Below, piece by piece: positions 11,351 through 21,750 of a stretch of 64,000 nucleotides of DNA. The notes below the pieces were generated by a model, which was not told the origin of the DNA, ran no database searches, and saw only the letters and a list, made by a program, of their open reading frames with translations. The stretch comes from Isoetes taiwanensis. Lineage: Eukaryota > Streptophyta > Lycopodiopsida > Isoetales > Isoetaceae. The first letter of the stretch is position 1; each line of letters begins with the position of its first letter. The position numbers and the translations under genes are program-made. The stretch is taken from NCBI GenBank assembly GCA_021234155.1, contig JAJEKV010000054.1, positions 3,261,622 through 3,325,621 of the forward strand. Direction: 5' to 3'.

Positions 11351-11698
11351 TTGTGCCTAAATTAACCCCAAGATATGCTAGACCTTTTAAGATTGTTAGA
11401 AGGATAGGAACCACAACATATGAGTTGGCCTTACCGCAGGATATTGGAATTCATCCTGTATTTCATGTAAGCCAGCTTAAGCGGGCTATACTAGATACGG
11501 ACAATGTTGTCAGTCCTGAGAGTATACCGCTAGTGTTAAGCTCCGCTGTAACACCCGAACGGATTCTAGACACTCGTGTTCGCAGTTGCGCAATAGGGAT
11601 ATTCGTGAATATCTGGTCTTGTGGCGAGGCCAGTCTCCTACGGATGCCACTTGGGAGACGGATGAGTTTGTGCAACGTTTTCCTCATTTGAACCTCTA
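11351..11698 (+). pseudogene. Inner gypsy integrase C-terminus (plus copy)
   Basis: Starting inside VPKLTPRYA, this repeats the end of the integrase in plus orientation: PFKIVRRIGTTTYELALPQ, GIHPVFHVSQLKRAILDTD, then the chromodomain. A frame slip after ILDTRV scrambles the annotated frame, but the chromodomain codons (IREYLV, WETDEF) can be read in the neighbouring frame. It leads directly into stem-loop, polypurine tract and LTR, as a normal 3' end would. Confidence 0.85.
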
Positions 11699-11736
11699 GA
11701 CCTTGAGGACAAGGTCCTAAGGGGAGGGGAGGAAAT
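11699..11736 (+). promoter_or_regulatory. Polypurine tract and GAGGAC stem-loop (plus copy)
   Basis: GACCTT-GAGGAC-AAGGTC (11699-11716), then CTAAGGGGAGGGGAGGAAAT, abutting the LTR start at 11737. Same arrangement as in the outer element, with a different stem. Confidence 0.75.
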
Positions 11737-12533
11737 TGTTACGGTCCAAGGGCAAGTCGCGCTTGCCAACCTTGGGACCAGGGGTTCGCCATGGGAATGC
11801 CACGGGGTGGCCTGGGAATGTCCCATGCGGCAATACCGCCTAGGGGTGGCGTGGGGATAATTTTTAAATAAGAGAAGTTTCGTATGGTAACTTGCCATTT
11901 AATTAAATTATAAAGTTTCATGCTAAAAATCACGCAACCATTGGAAAAGGGGTGTGAGGTGGCGGAAACCCATTGGATGGGTCAAGCCAAAAGGCTTTTT
12001 CGTGAAATCTGATCGCAGCCTATTGTGGAACGGCCGGATCAGCCAAAAGGGGCCGGATCTGAGCTATTCTTGCTCAATCCGAGCTAAAGAAAGGACCCAT
12101 AGGCCTTTTCCGGCCTATTCTTGGCCCTAGTGGCTCTATAAAGTACTTTAGAGACGTTTTCTGCAGGAGGAGTTTCTGTCTTGAGAGCAAGCGGTTGGAG
12201 CAGACCGTCTTAGTTGACAGCCAGATCCTTTACTGTCAGGGGTTTCGACCCATTGTGAGTTGTTTGGGAACCATTTCGTGTGGTTCTGAGCTACTTCATT
12301 ATTGAGTGATAGCTCAAGGGGACGTTCCGTTTCGAGAGTATTCTGGACTGTCCTTAAAGCAATACTGCTACTGCAGTATTAGTTCTAGTGATAGAACTTT
12401 TGAAGCAGGGCTTCAAGCTAATCCTGGGGATTAGTTTTCCAGTTGTGCGTGGGGAGTTCTGGGAACTCAAGGCTGCGGGGAACTCAGGGAGTTCAAGGTA
12501 GCGCAACTGACTCTACTTTCTGTAGGTGTGACA
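11737..12533 (+). repeat. Complete 3' LTR of inner gypsy element (797 bp)
   Basis: Runs from TGTTACGG to GTGTGACA and is followed by the target duplication GCCCA. It is the only full LTR of this family here, and the reference for the partial copies at 5722-6054 and 7485-7852. A TATA box (TCTATAAAG) near 12135 would place the transcription start (U3/R boundary) at roughly 12165. Confidence 0.88.
12135..12143 (+). promoter_or_regulatory. TATA box in inner LTR
   Basis: TCTATAAAG, in the middle of the LTR at the expected distance before the probable R region. It is the best Pol II core promoter motif in the nest. Confidence 0.5.
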
Positions 12534-12538
12534 GCCCA
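12534..12538. repeat. Right target-site duplication GCCCA of inner LTR element
   Basis: Pairs with 5717-5721. The integrase reading frame of the outer element ends at this point and resumes at 5721. Confidence 0.85.
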
Positions 12539-13871
12539 CAATGAAATCCATGGTTATCACTTCCCACTTAGCGTTGGGCACATCCAGAGGTTGCAACTCT
12601 CCTGGAATCCTTAACTGCTCAGCCTTGGTTTGCTGACACACTTGACACTGCTTAATATACCTGGCAATGTCCTTTTTCATAGAAGGCCAAAAATAACTGG
12701 AGCGGATCTTAAAGTAGGTCTTCATGAAACCTGCATGTCCAGCTATAGGGCTGTTGTGTGTATCATGGAGAATAAGCTTACGCACTCCTGAAGTCTCAGG
12801 TACACACAACTTGTCTTTGTGATATAACAATTTGCCCTCTTTCTTATACGAACGGAAAGCTTCACGTTCTTTATCTGTGCGTGCCTCCTTAGCCAAGCTA
12901 TCCCACACCTCACGGAACTCTGGATCCGTGGCCAAGGTCTGCTCTATCTGTTTTCTAAACTCACTGGTGAGTGTGGAAATCGCGTTACAATGGGTTCGGG
13001 TTACGAAGGGATGGCGTGACAACGCATCCGCAACCACATTGTGTTTCCCAGGCTTATACATAATCTCAAAATCATATTCCTCTAGAAATTCCATCCATCT
13101 TCTCTGACGGAGGTTGAGATTTGGCTGGGTGGATAGATAACGGAGACTCTGATGATCTGTATCAAGTTGAAATCTTCTACCAAGAAGGTAGTGTCTCCAT
13201 ATACGCAGAGCACGGACAACGGCTAACAACTCCTGATCATGGGTAGGGTATCGTTGCTCAGTCTCGTTCATTTTCTTCGAATCATAGGCAATAACCCTTC
13301 CCTCCTGCATTAGGACTCCACCGGTAGCAATCTTACTGGCATCCATTGCTACGAGTTTATCCTTTTCGGGATCTGGCAATGTGAGGACTGGTGCTGACGT
13401 TAAAGCATCCTTAAGCTTCTGAAAACTTCCCTGGACCTTTGCTTTCCAATGCTCAAGCCAATCCTTTACTTTCTCATGTTTTGTAAGATCAATAAGAGGT
13501 GCTGCAATCTTTGCAAAATCCTTAACAAATTTCCGGTAGTATCCTGCTAACCCTAAGAAACTTCGGACCTCTGAAACGTTACCGGGAATGGGCCAATCCT
13601 TCACTGCCTCTATCTTTGCTGGATCTGTAGCGATTCCCTCTGCTGAAATGACGTGTCCCAAATAATCCACCTTCGGAGTGGCGAACTTGCACTTTGAAAA
13701 CTTGGCAAAGAGCTGGTGATGTCTTAGCTTTTGTAGGGCCAACCGAAGATGTTTCTCATGCTCCTCCAGAGTCTTACTATAGATGAGAATGTCGTCAAAG
13801 AAAATTACAACAAAATCATCCAAGTATTGTCGGAAGACATCATTCATCAATCGCATGAGTTGCGGGGGCAT
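12539..13871 (-). pseudogene. Outer gypsy RT end, RNase H and integrase zinc domain
   Basis: Continues the outer element. It has the RT catalytic motif FFDDILIYS, the thumb ([17 protein letters not shown]), RNase H ([45 protein letters not shown]) and the integrase HHCC module (H and H in [17 protein letters not shown] and C in QCQVCQQTK). It ends inside the first strand of the integrase core at the inner-element insertion. The tail of the open frame (from about 12533 down) is LTR sequence. Upstream a 2-base deletion near 13855 separates it from the rest of RT. Confidence 0.9.
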
Positions 13872-14230
13872 TAGTTAATCCAAAAGGCATAACGGTAAAT
13901 TCATAATGCCCATACCTAGTGCGAAAGGCCGATTTGTGGATGTCCTCTTTAATTCTTATCTGATGATATCCGGAGCGTAGGTCAATCTTTGAGAAGTACC
14001 TGGCCCCTTGCAACTGGTCCATAAGATCGTCTGCTCTAGGCAAAGCATAGCGATTCTTGATGATATGCTTATTGAGTTGCCGATAATCAATACACATCCT
14101 GAGGGAGCCATCCTTCTTTTTAACAAAAAGGATAGGAGGGCCAAAAGGCGAAACACTAGGTCGAATGAAGCCTAGGTTTAGTAATTCCTGAAGTTGCTTC
14201 TTAAGCTCTGCCAATTCAGGGGGACTCATA
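13840..14230 (-). pseudogene. Outer gypsy RT N-terminal part
   Basis: RT fingers and palm: [66 protein letters not shown]. The next frame starts after a 2-base deletion near 13855 (ACT-CATGCG where ACT-TTCATGCG is expected). The 5' side ends at 14231 where a CACTA-type transposon begins; the missing upstream codons are found at 21481-21750 in the same frame once one TGG is discounted. Confidence 0.9.
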
Positions 14231-14254
14231 TGGCACAAGGCCCCCAAAAATTAA

Positions 14255-17200
14255 CTCGCATTCATAATCATGATGGAAACCAGTATAAAAGTGGTTTTCT
14301 ATACATACAACTCATAATATCAACAAAAACTATATGTCAAGCATGGATTTGTGAAACCGCTACTAGTTTGATCATAGTTCTTATACTAATTTTATATCTT
14401 ACACTAGTTTCTTAAAATTATTACTAGTTTAGAAGGTGGTTTTTAAACGTGTATTGTTAATATTATAATTTAAAATGATTTTACATACTAGTTGTCAGTA
14501 CTCATATGTTCTTTTTAACATAATTTTAACGCTCTAAAGTTTTTTATGCTAGTTCAAAAACCATGTCCGATTTTGCAAGTGTGATATGTTTCTTGGCACA
14601 TGCTTATCAACTATGTTTTTTAGTAGTCTAATACGTTGGTTTATGTGGTTGCTTTTTTTATATGCTTGTTTGAATCCTTAAAGTCGCTACCGACTTTGAG
14701 AACTTAGAACATGATTCTTAATTGTATGTAGAAACAAAAGCACAGGTTCTCTTAGCACCTTGAAACTTATGTTATATGTACATTGACTTGTTTTAATGTG
14801 ATTTATGAGTGTGTACCATAGTTTCAAGTTGGACACAATGCTCATTCCACTGGATATGCCAAGTTTGTAATACATTTTGTAGTGTTATTCATTTTATGGT
14901 CAGACCATTTCATTGTAGAATATTCTAGTATGGTCGGTAACAATTTGAGATATGTTGGTGTGAACAAGATACCAAATTTGCTGCCACATCCATACCATTG
15001 GCTATAGAGCTGATGCTCTTGTCTTTTAAAAAGACCTAGTTGCTTAAATGGATCATTTGGACACCTATCAGATTTCATTTTGGGTGTCATCGCGTCAATC
15101 ATGTCTTGCAACATCTCCATGGTATCTTTTTTCATTACCCTCCTCCTTTATCTCATCAAATGCAAGTTTATTGCACTTGCGCAGGATTTAATGCTAAGGT
15201 GGTATGATGTAATAAGTCTAATCTATAGAGGTGAAACAACCCCAGGAACATGCTAGTTTCTCAAACACCTATATCACGCGCAACATTGGACACTCCATCA
15301 TTTAGCCGTTGAATGCTTTGAAGTACATGTTGCATAGTCTTCTTTGTATCTCAGACGTGTTTCTATCAAATGTCTTCATATTAATACTTTCCCATCATTT
15401 GCAGCAGATAACACAAGGCTGTATCTTCTGCATGACACCTCACCTCATAAATAAGAAGGAAAGCAAGCCGTTTGTCAAAAAATTCATATGTTCGTCAAAC
15501 TACATGTTCATATGCAAGCAAACTCACTGAGTAAATCTGACTATATGCACCTGAAGAAGACTTCAGGTTAGTGTTGGGTGGTCTGTTATTACAACCTACA
15601 AGAAACGCCATTGATGAAAGATTTGTGACAATCCTGAATGAATTAGACTCACTTTCAAGTGCATAATTGATCTTCACACCTGTTATAAAAGGTCTTTAAG
15701 TTCATCCACCAATGGTTATAGGAGGGATCTAGACTGTTAGTGCTAGAACTAATGCTCTCCTTCGGAATAATATTATCGGGGATGTAACATCATTGAACTT
15801 GGAATCGACATGCTTTCCACCATTTAACACTATAAGGTGGATAATGTCGTCGCTCCTTATCGTGCTTCGAGTTGATTGGAATCCATTCCATTGCAAAACG
15901 AATGCACATGGCATTTGAGTCAAATGTTGTAACTAATCAACTAGATCAACTTTCCATTGCAAAGTGAATGGGGGTAGATAGAGCAATGTTAGTGTGGTGT
16001 GCGTGCCTAATAGTACAATTGGCCTCCGATAGATATACAAAATGCTTTCCTCCTCTTCCTCTTCAATAGTCACCCTTATCATTATCCAAACATGTTTATT
16101 CATAGTTCTTGGCTAGTTTAACCAATGTAGTTTAGCCAAATTAATCACATCCTTGCATAAAGTTACTAGAACATAAGGTGCTGTGTTAAGGAAGTCTTAA
16201 ATAGATGTGCAAGGGGCGAAGATTATAGGAGGCTAGTCATGAGAAATTCAAGATTTGGGAATGTTATTTTTAGACTAGGAGAATTTTAAGCCAGAAAACT
16301 TGGAATATTATATGAAGATTATGAGTTCCATAAGTATGATTGCCCATTTATTTGGAGTCTAGGCTAGTAAGTTATAAGCAAAAATATCTAGTTGCCAGTA
16401 TATCGCTAGAGGTGTAGACGCTATGGGCTTAACATTCAGAGTAATGTGGTTGGGATCAAGCACTAATGTAAACATAGTCTTTACATGATATGGGATGCTT
16501 TTGCGCACTTCTAGAGTGTTATGTAGCATTTGAGCTAAACACCCTACGATGAGTAGACATATTTGACATGGCGTAGGACCTTTTTCCCAGAGTATGTGAA
16601 ATAATAATGTGACTGCAAATTATAACTTGTAACTCTAGCCAAATTTCTATTTCCAAAGGATTGCAATTTGCAAGAGACATCATGCCTTATAGATTCTTAA
16701 GCCTCTCTATTGCGGCTTCAAATTGAAAAGTTATAGTCTCGTTGTCATCTGAATGTTGGATTACAATTCAATTTCGCCGCATAGGTGTTGAGAACTTTTA
16801 CGGGTTGTTGAATTGAAAACGTTCTGCGTACCCTGGGGCATTACTATAGGTGCCTGTCATTGAAGGAAACCATGCCTATGAATAAAATATGCAAAAAGAA
16901 AATGCAACGTGTATGCATATACTTTGCCCAATTCGTTTTGGGTTGGGAAAGGGTATTCTGGCAGTGGTTAGGACTATGATTTCAGTGTCGTATTGTATAG
17001 AAAATGGTATAATTTGCCATGTGGGAGGAGCTTGAATGGTTATTGCTATTTTGGGTGCTTTGCAACTCCCCTTTTTCTAGGAATTAGTCCTCTATGTCAT
17101 AGGTTCCAATTTAGAAAGCATGTGAAGGGCGCTGGGCAGCGGATAGGAGCATACAAGGTGGCTGTGAACATGCCGGATTTGCAGGTTGGAAGCGGACCTG

Positions 17201-17900
17201 CGTTTCTATCATATCGATTGCGGCATGGAGCTCTCAAATTTGAGCATGGAAAAGGAATGAAAGACGTTAAGCACTCTATTTCGGAGCAGTACCGCACCAG
17301 GCGTGGAAAGAGGCAGAGCTATGCAGGTTTCAACAGAGATTTCGGATTCTAATGGGCTCTGCCTCAATCGGCTTATTGTTGCCAAAGGGGCTGCTGCTGC
17401 TGGTTCTATAGAAGATTTAATTCGTGGGTCTGTTTGAGCCTCTGGGTAGGCCATGAAATTCCGACTGGGCATGAAAGTTCTGGGCATTTGTGGTTGAAAT
17501 TCTCCTGTAGCCATTGTGTCGTGAGCCAATGCAGGGATTCGGTGGGGTAGTGTGTTCAAGCTATGGCAGTTTTGAACAGGCAGGCACTATGGCAGAAGGC
17601 TATACCGTTGGTTGTTTTCTATTTTGCTTCTCTTTTATTTTTGCTTCAACCATGTGTTCGGTTTACACCATTGACATTGGCATGCAGTTTTTCTCCGAAA
17701 ATTCTAAGGGCCATTGATCTGGCACAATACCAAGAATATCCGCCAGATCAATGGTTAGAAATAAAACTTGAACGTGACGCCATAAAGATAGTAGCAAATA
17801 ACGAATATACATAATGCTTAAAAGAGCAAGTAATGCAAAATGTTTTTGAGAGACTGATTATGGACCTTCATTTCCGGAGGTGTCTGCAAAACCTAAAGGG
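14255..17900. other. CACTA interior without recognised genes
   Basis: Subterminal ACTAG(T)T words lie at 14360-14500. Beyond that I find only short open frames on both strands (for example 14842-15135 minus and 16993-17352 plus) that I do not recognise. No TNP2/TNPD-like transposase motif was identified by eye. Confidence 0.5.
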
Positions 17901-17929
17901 CTAAAAAACGAAATCCATTCTGAGCAGCC

Positions 17930-18285
17930 GGTTGATCCGTTCATTCGTCCAGTATGGAGAAACGCCTCCGCCATGATGAAGCACTAGGATTACGGCAGAC
18001 TTGCTTTGGAGTTCTTCTCAGATCCCTCCACGAGCATATAAGGTATGTTCTTTTCCATTCCTATTGCATCCTGTTTCTAATTAACATGGCTGAACAAGTG
18101 CAATCCATTGCAGGCATATTTAAGTGGGAGCCAGATTTCCTCTTACATTGCCAAAAGATTTCCTTCTATTGCTGGAAACTAAAATCTTATTTTTGGAATT
18201 TCATACCTTAATTTCCAGATTGCTGCTGGAATTGTTGCTTCGCGGAAACAAATGAAGTCCAGGTTGTTTCAAATAATGAAGGTAA
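17930..18285 (+). pseudogene. Captured exon fragments, unidentified gene
   Basis: Three exon-like stretches lie in one orientation. One has RHDEALGLRQTCFGVLLRSL (about 17960-18040) before a donor AAG|GTATGT. One follows an acceptor TTGCAG at about 18114 and reads AYLSGSQISSYIAKRFPSIA. One after an acceptor near 18220 reads IAAGIVASRKQMKSRLFQIM. The phases do not join cleanly at the first junction, so it is probably decayed. The helical, charged composition and the following HEAT-like exon at 19.2 kb suggest all belong to one large helical-repeat protein. I cannot name it. Confidence 0.4.
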
Positions 18286-19212
18286 TTTTTTCTATCTTTG
18301 CTTCTAGGGCTGAACAATCTATTTATCATTCCACACCATCTGTTCATCAATGCATTTCTTCCTCTTTGTGTTAAAGTCTATTTATCTCTTATATTCATCA
18401 ATGTTTTATCCACCCTTTGCGTTTAAGTCTATATTTTTTCTATTAATGAAATTTGAATCTGTTATGAAATGTTTGAAGTGACATGATTCTTAATAAACTT
18501 GAGTTTCGTGGTCATAAGCTTGCAATCAAGCACGCATGAAATGGAGGGATCTATCCACCGGGGAGATACAACAGAAATCTAGGGTAAAGGTCCAATGGTT
18601 GAGCAATCACTCACCCTCGGCCTTTCTCACAATGATGTTAGTGTGTAAGTATTCCTTTTGTGATTTTCGGGTAGAAAATAAGTTGATACATTACGTAATA
18701 CATTACATTGATACATTACGAGGGAGTTGGTATTACAAGGTGCAGTTCAAAATGACCGAAAAATATGTTAAAAGTGAGCTGAAACAACATTTTTGGGGCA
18801 CCCCAGATCCATATGGTCAAACAGTACATTTGCTATGTTTACGTATTACTCGTCACGTCAGTACTCTAGAAATATTTGTAAATCCCACATAACTTCTTAA
18901 TGCTTTGTACAGAACCTACTTTAGTTAACAATATTGTTATCTCATGTATCATTTCAGACACAAATAGTGGCATGGATTGTTGAGAAGTACAACACCAAAG
19001 CGTAGCCGAACGGGTGCTTACTCTTTTTCAATTTTGGAAATTTTTTGGCCTTATATGATACTAAATGTTGATAGCTTTTTTAGAAATGGGGATGGCCTTG
19101 ATAGCAGATTTTTCAAGTAGGAAAGATGCATTTCTTATCACAAGTCTCTATATTGGTAACCTATTATTTAACTATTGGCCAAAGGTTTTGCATCATGTGA
19201 ATATTTTCTTAT

Positions 19213-19661
19213 TATGATGCTGAATAGGAAAGCTTCTGCCACTGATGCACAATGAACGAATAGCAATTCGGAAGTACTTTGCAGATATTATATGTGGATG
19301 TTTGCAGCAGCCACAAATTCTTTGTCCTAAAGGAATTGGTGTACTATGCAAGATTTTCACAGTGCTCTTGAAGGACCGGGATGCTATCTGCAGGTTACGG
19401 ATTCTTGCGAAACTTACACCTGACACGAAATGGGTCTACCTCTGTGACCAGAGTAATATTCAATTCTTTCTCACTGAGATAACAAAACGATGTCTTGATA
19501 CAAGTAAAACTGTCAGAATGAAAGCTCTGCAAGTCTTGGAAATCTTTTTCTCAGCTCTTGCAGACATGGAATCAGAATATTCAATCTTTATTACTGAATC
19601 TGAGGCCATTTCTACAGCATTTAAGTTACCCTATGATCTAGAAAACCTTGTAGTTTGTTAG
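19213..19661 (+). pseudogene. HEAT/ARM-repeat-like gene fragment inside CACTA
   Basis: After a putative acceptor (GAATAG near 19228) an open frame reads about 140 residues. It has helical-repeat character: NERIAIRKYFADIICGCLQQ, KGIGVLCKIFTVLLKDRDA, LRILAKLTPDTKWVYLC, TSKTVRMKALQVLEIFFSAL. The spaced hydrophobics and the D/E-V-R-x-x-A-L turn pattern resemble HEAT or armadillo repeats, often found in large scaffold proteins. The frame is open and codon use looks constrained, so capture was relatively recent or the fragment is expressed. It lies within the CACTA boundaries and shares orientation with the exon pieces at 17.9-18.3 kb. Function is not assigned. Confidence 0.5.
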
Positions 19662-20034
19662 CAGCAGTAATTGGTCGTGTTGGGTAGCCTTTAATTCTGA
19701 CTGATGGGGAACTAGTGATCCACATATTCTTTGGCAAGTAATTTTGGTTTCTCTTCAACTTTCAACTTACACTGTTAAGTTCTTATAATCAGGGTGAATG
19801 TCGCTGGTTTGCTTTCCATGTCACTACTAATAAAGGTCTGCGATTAGAGTGCTCAACATTTATCACTTAAGTCTTCAGAATAGGGTTGTATTTTTGCCAG
19901 AATTATACTCAAGACTTGGATGCAGGTGAATGCTTCGCTTGCTACAACAGATATAAACTGAAGGCAACCACTAGGTAATTTGTACGACTCTAGGTGGTTT
20001 TTGTTGTGGGACACATGCTGATTTGTTGCCTGTC

Positions 20035-20303
20035 TGTTTAGGACAAAGAGGACACGATGGACATTGGATGAGGAGCAAAAGATCTGTTAACTGTGATTTG
20101 TGAAGATAAAGTTGAATCGGCACGGTAGGCTGAGGCGAATTGGCAGGACTGCTTTTGGGCACAGGTCAGTTTTGGATCTGGTAGCAGGTCCTTTCTAAGC
20201 AGTGGCAGCAGGGCATTTCAAGCAGTGGCAACAAGTTCATCAATTGTTTGGTGAAGCAGAAGACATTGATGTGATTGGGAGATTGAAGAAATCAAGTCTG
20301 GTA
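20035..20303 (+). pseudogene. Possible SANT/MYB-like and adjoining exon fragments
   Basis: About 20040-20085 encodes KRTRWTLDEEQKIC, like the start of a MYB/SANT helix; it is followed by an interrupted stretch containing a stop. A second exon-like piece (about 20215-20300) reads KQWQQVHQLFGEAEDIDVIG and ends at a donor CTG|GTAAGC. Assignment is weak; these may be two exons of one captured gene or chance frames. Confidence 0.3.
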
Positions 20304-21477
20304 AGCATTTTTATTATCTGCAAGCAATTGTTCCAAGTGTTGATGATAGAAATAAATTATCCTTAGTTGCTCTATAAACTGTGATACACCATATGCCTGC
20401 AAATGCATTGACGTCAACTTATAAGGGGATTGAATGAGCCACAAAGAAGACGTGCCGACTAAATTGAGCTTCTTAAACAATGCAGGTACTTAATATTGTG
20501 TTGTTTTTCAAATATAACTTCATTCTAGTTCTTTTTTGCTAGCTCAATTGTGTCTCTAGGATATGTTTCAAGCTTTGATACTTTATAAGCATCTGTATAG
20601 GTTCTAATATTGCAGCATCTTTTTTTTTTTTGCTACGTTCACAAGTACCTCGCACTGAAGAAGAAGCTCGGAGACGTAGATATGATGTTCTACGATGCTT
20701 GTATTATCATGGAGGACTTATCATGGATATGAGGGACGTATTGAGAAGATAATTATTGACATGAAACCATCCAATGATTGTAAAAGTTGTAAACTGATAG
20801 AATATTCAATGGAAAAACTTTTAAGCATCTTTGTCTTCCATAAAGCTTGCTGCTTTTTTCTGTTTAATTGAACAATATGACCAATTAATCACTAGATATC
20901 ACACTTTGAATTCACGTGGTAAAATTGTATGTCATAACCCTCAAACTTTACCGTGCAAATATATTACGGTGTAATATTATGGTCTCTTATTGTACAACTA
21001 AACTTGACACATGAAGTAGGTCATATATTCAAAATTAGGTGTACTTTACACCTTTGATATTTGTATTAATATCGTGGAAAAAAAATCATACTAGTACATT
21101 TAAACCAAACATGCTTTTATTGATGACAATCACTATAAAGTCTCATATTAAATAGCCACTCAAAATTACAATGTCAATAAAGCAAAGACGATAGATATGA
21201 CCAATTACCATTCCAATAAACTTGATGAATTAAGTACTAGCACATATCATATAGTTTAAGTTATCATAGAACCAATTCTATTTATCATCTTCCAGTGCCA
21301 TGTGGAGAAACAAGGTTTGTTTATCACATTATAAAATTGCATTAATGAAACATATTGTATAACTAGACATAGTTTGTAAACTTTTTGGCCCACAAACCGG
21401 TAATGATTTAAAAAATTGCTTTTTACTAACAAATCACGAGAAAAAAATCATACTAATTCAATTTTGGGGGCCTTGTG
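20304..21477. other. CACTA right-hand interior, mostly non-coding
   Basis: One short exon-like stretch after a polypyrimidine run (about 20640-20750; EEEARRRRYDVLRCLYYHGG) is followed by a stop. The rest is AT-rich DNA up to the terminus at 21477, with no gene recognised. Confidence 0.45.
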
Positions 21478-21480
21478 TGG

Positions 21481-21750
21481 TACGGGGCCTTACTGGTAGG
21501 CTTAGTACCCGGTTCTAGAGCTATCTCACATTCCACCCCTCTGAATGGAGGAAGTTTCTGGATCTCGTCTGGAAAGAGATCACTAAATTCCCTAAGAAGA
21601 TTAGCAATGCTTTCTGGCAATGCATCAACTACTTGCTTCTGTTTAGCATCTGACTCAATGGATGCAAGTCTGATGACGCAAAGTAGCTTATCCTTGCGTA
21701 TAGCCTTACTTAACTGCCTGATGGACATAGACTGCATAATAGGGTTTAAT
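21481..21750 (-). pseudogene. Outer gypsy segment between protease and RT
   Basis: Encodes the stretch that precedes RT in gypsy pol: REFSDLFPDEIQKLPPFRGV followed by ECEIALEPGTKPTSKAPYH. The matching region of the inner element reads [15 protein letters not shown] and [20 protein letters not shown]. It joins to 14230 across the CACTA insertion. At the other end, the frame is cut at 21750/21751 by the CACTAC terminus of a second transposon. Confidence 0.85.

Larger units (their letters stand above)
5722..12533 (+). mobile_element. Inner Ty3/gypsy element with scrambled interior
   Basis: A 6812-bp unit with canonical ends (TGTTACGG ... GTGTGACA) and a perfect 5-bp target duplication lies inside the integrase of the outer element. 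Its interior is not LTR-gag-pol-LTR. In order: first ~150 bp of LTR (plus), the same LTR part inverted (to 6054), gag zinc knuckle-protease-RT (plus, to ~7484), a short middle LTR piece (plus), the first ~300 bp of LTR (minus, to 7852), polypurine tract, integrase, RNase H, RT, protease and gag edge (all minus, 7890-11350), integrase C-terminus (plus, 11351-11698), polypurine tract, and a complete 797-bp LTR (plus). The two gag-RT copies are nearly identical at the protein level, so the rearrangement involves recent copies of one family. Confidence 0.85.
14234..21477. mobile_element. CACTA-type DNA transposon carrying gene fragments
   Basis: Left end CACAAGGCCCCCAAAAATTA and right end (reverse complement) CACAAGGCCCCCAAAATTGA form inverted termini starting with CAC. 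They are flanked by the 3-bp duplication TGG (14231-14233 and 21478-21480), the signature of the EnSpm/CACTA superfamily. The host gypsy RT frame is continuous across the site, which proves an insertion. The interior (7244 bp) shows no recognisable transposase; instead it has exon-like pieces with splice sites (17.9-18.3, 19.2-19.7, 20.0-20.3 kb). I infer a non-autonomous, gene-capturing element. The left subterminal region carries repeated ACTAGTTT-like words typical of transposase-binding arrays. Confidence 0.82.
2407..21750 (-). mobile_element. Outer Ty3/gypsy chromovirus, split by nested insertions
   Basis: Minus-strand LTR retrotransposon visible in pieces: 3' LTR (2407-4003), polypurine tract, integrase tail with chromodomain (4493-5721), integrase N-terminus plus RNase H and RT (12539-14230), and the region just before RT (21481-21750). 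Each break coincides with a different inserted element whose target duplication can be read: GCCCA at 5717-5721/12534-12538 and TGG at 14231-14233/21478-21480. Removing one duplicate in each case leaves a continuous reading frame. At 21751 a CACTA-type terminus interrupts it again. Its protease, most of gag and its 5' LTR are not found with confidence. Own frameshifts (for example near 13855) make it inactive regardless of the insertions. Confidence 0.85.

Noticed and set aside
14868-14884. TTTTGTAGTG as a possible right end of a CACTA element
   Set aside because: No subterminal repeats, no paired left end and no matching target triplet; probably chance.
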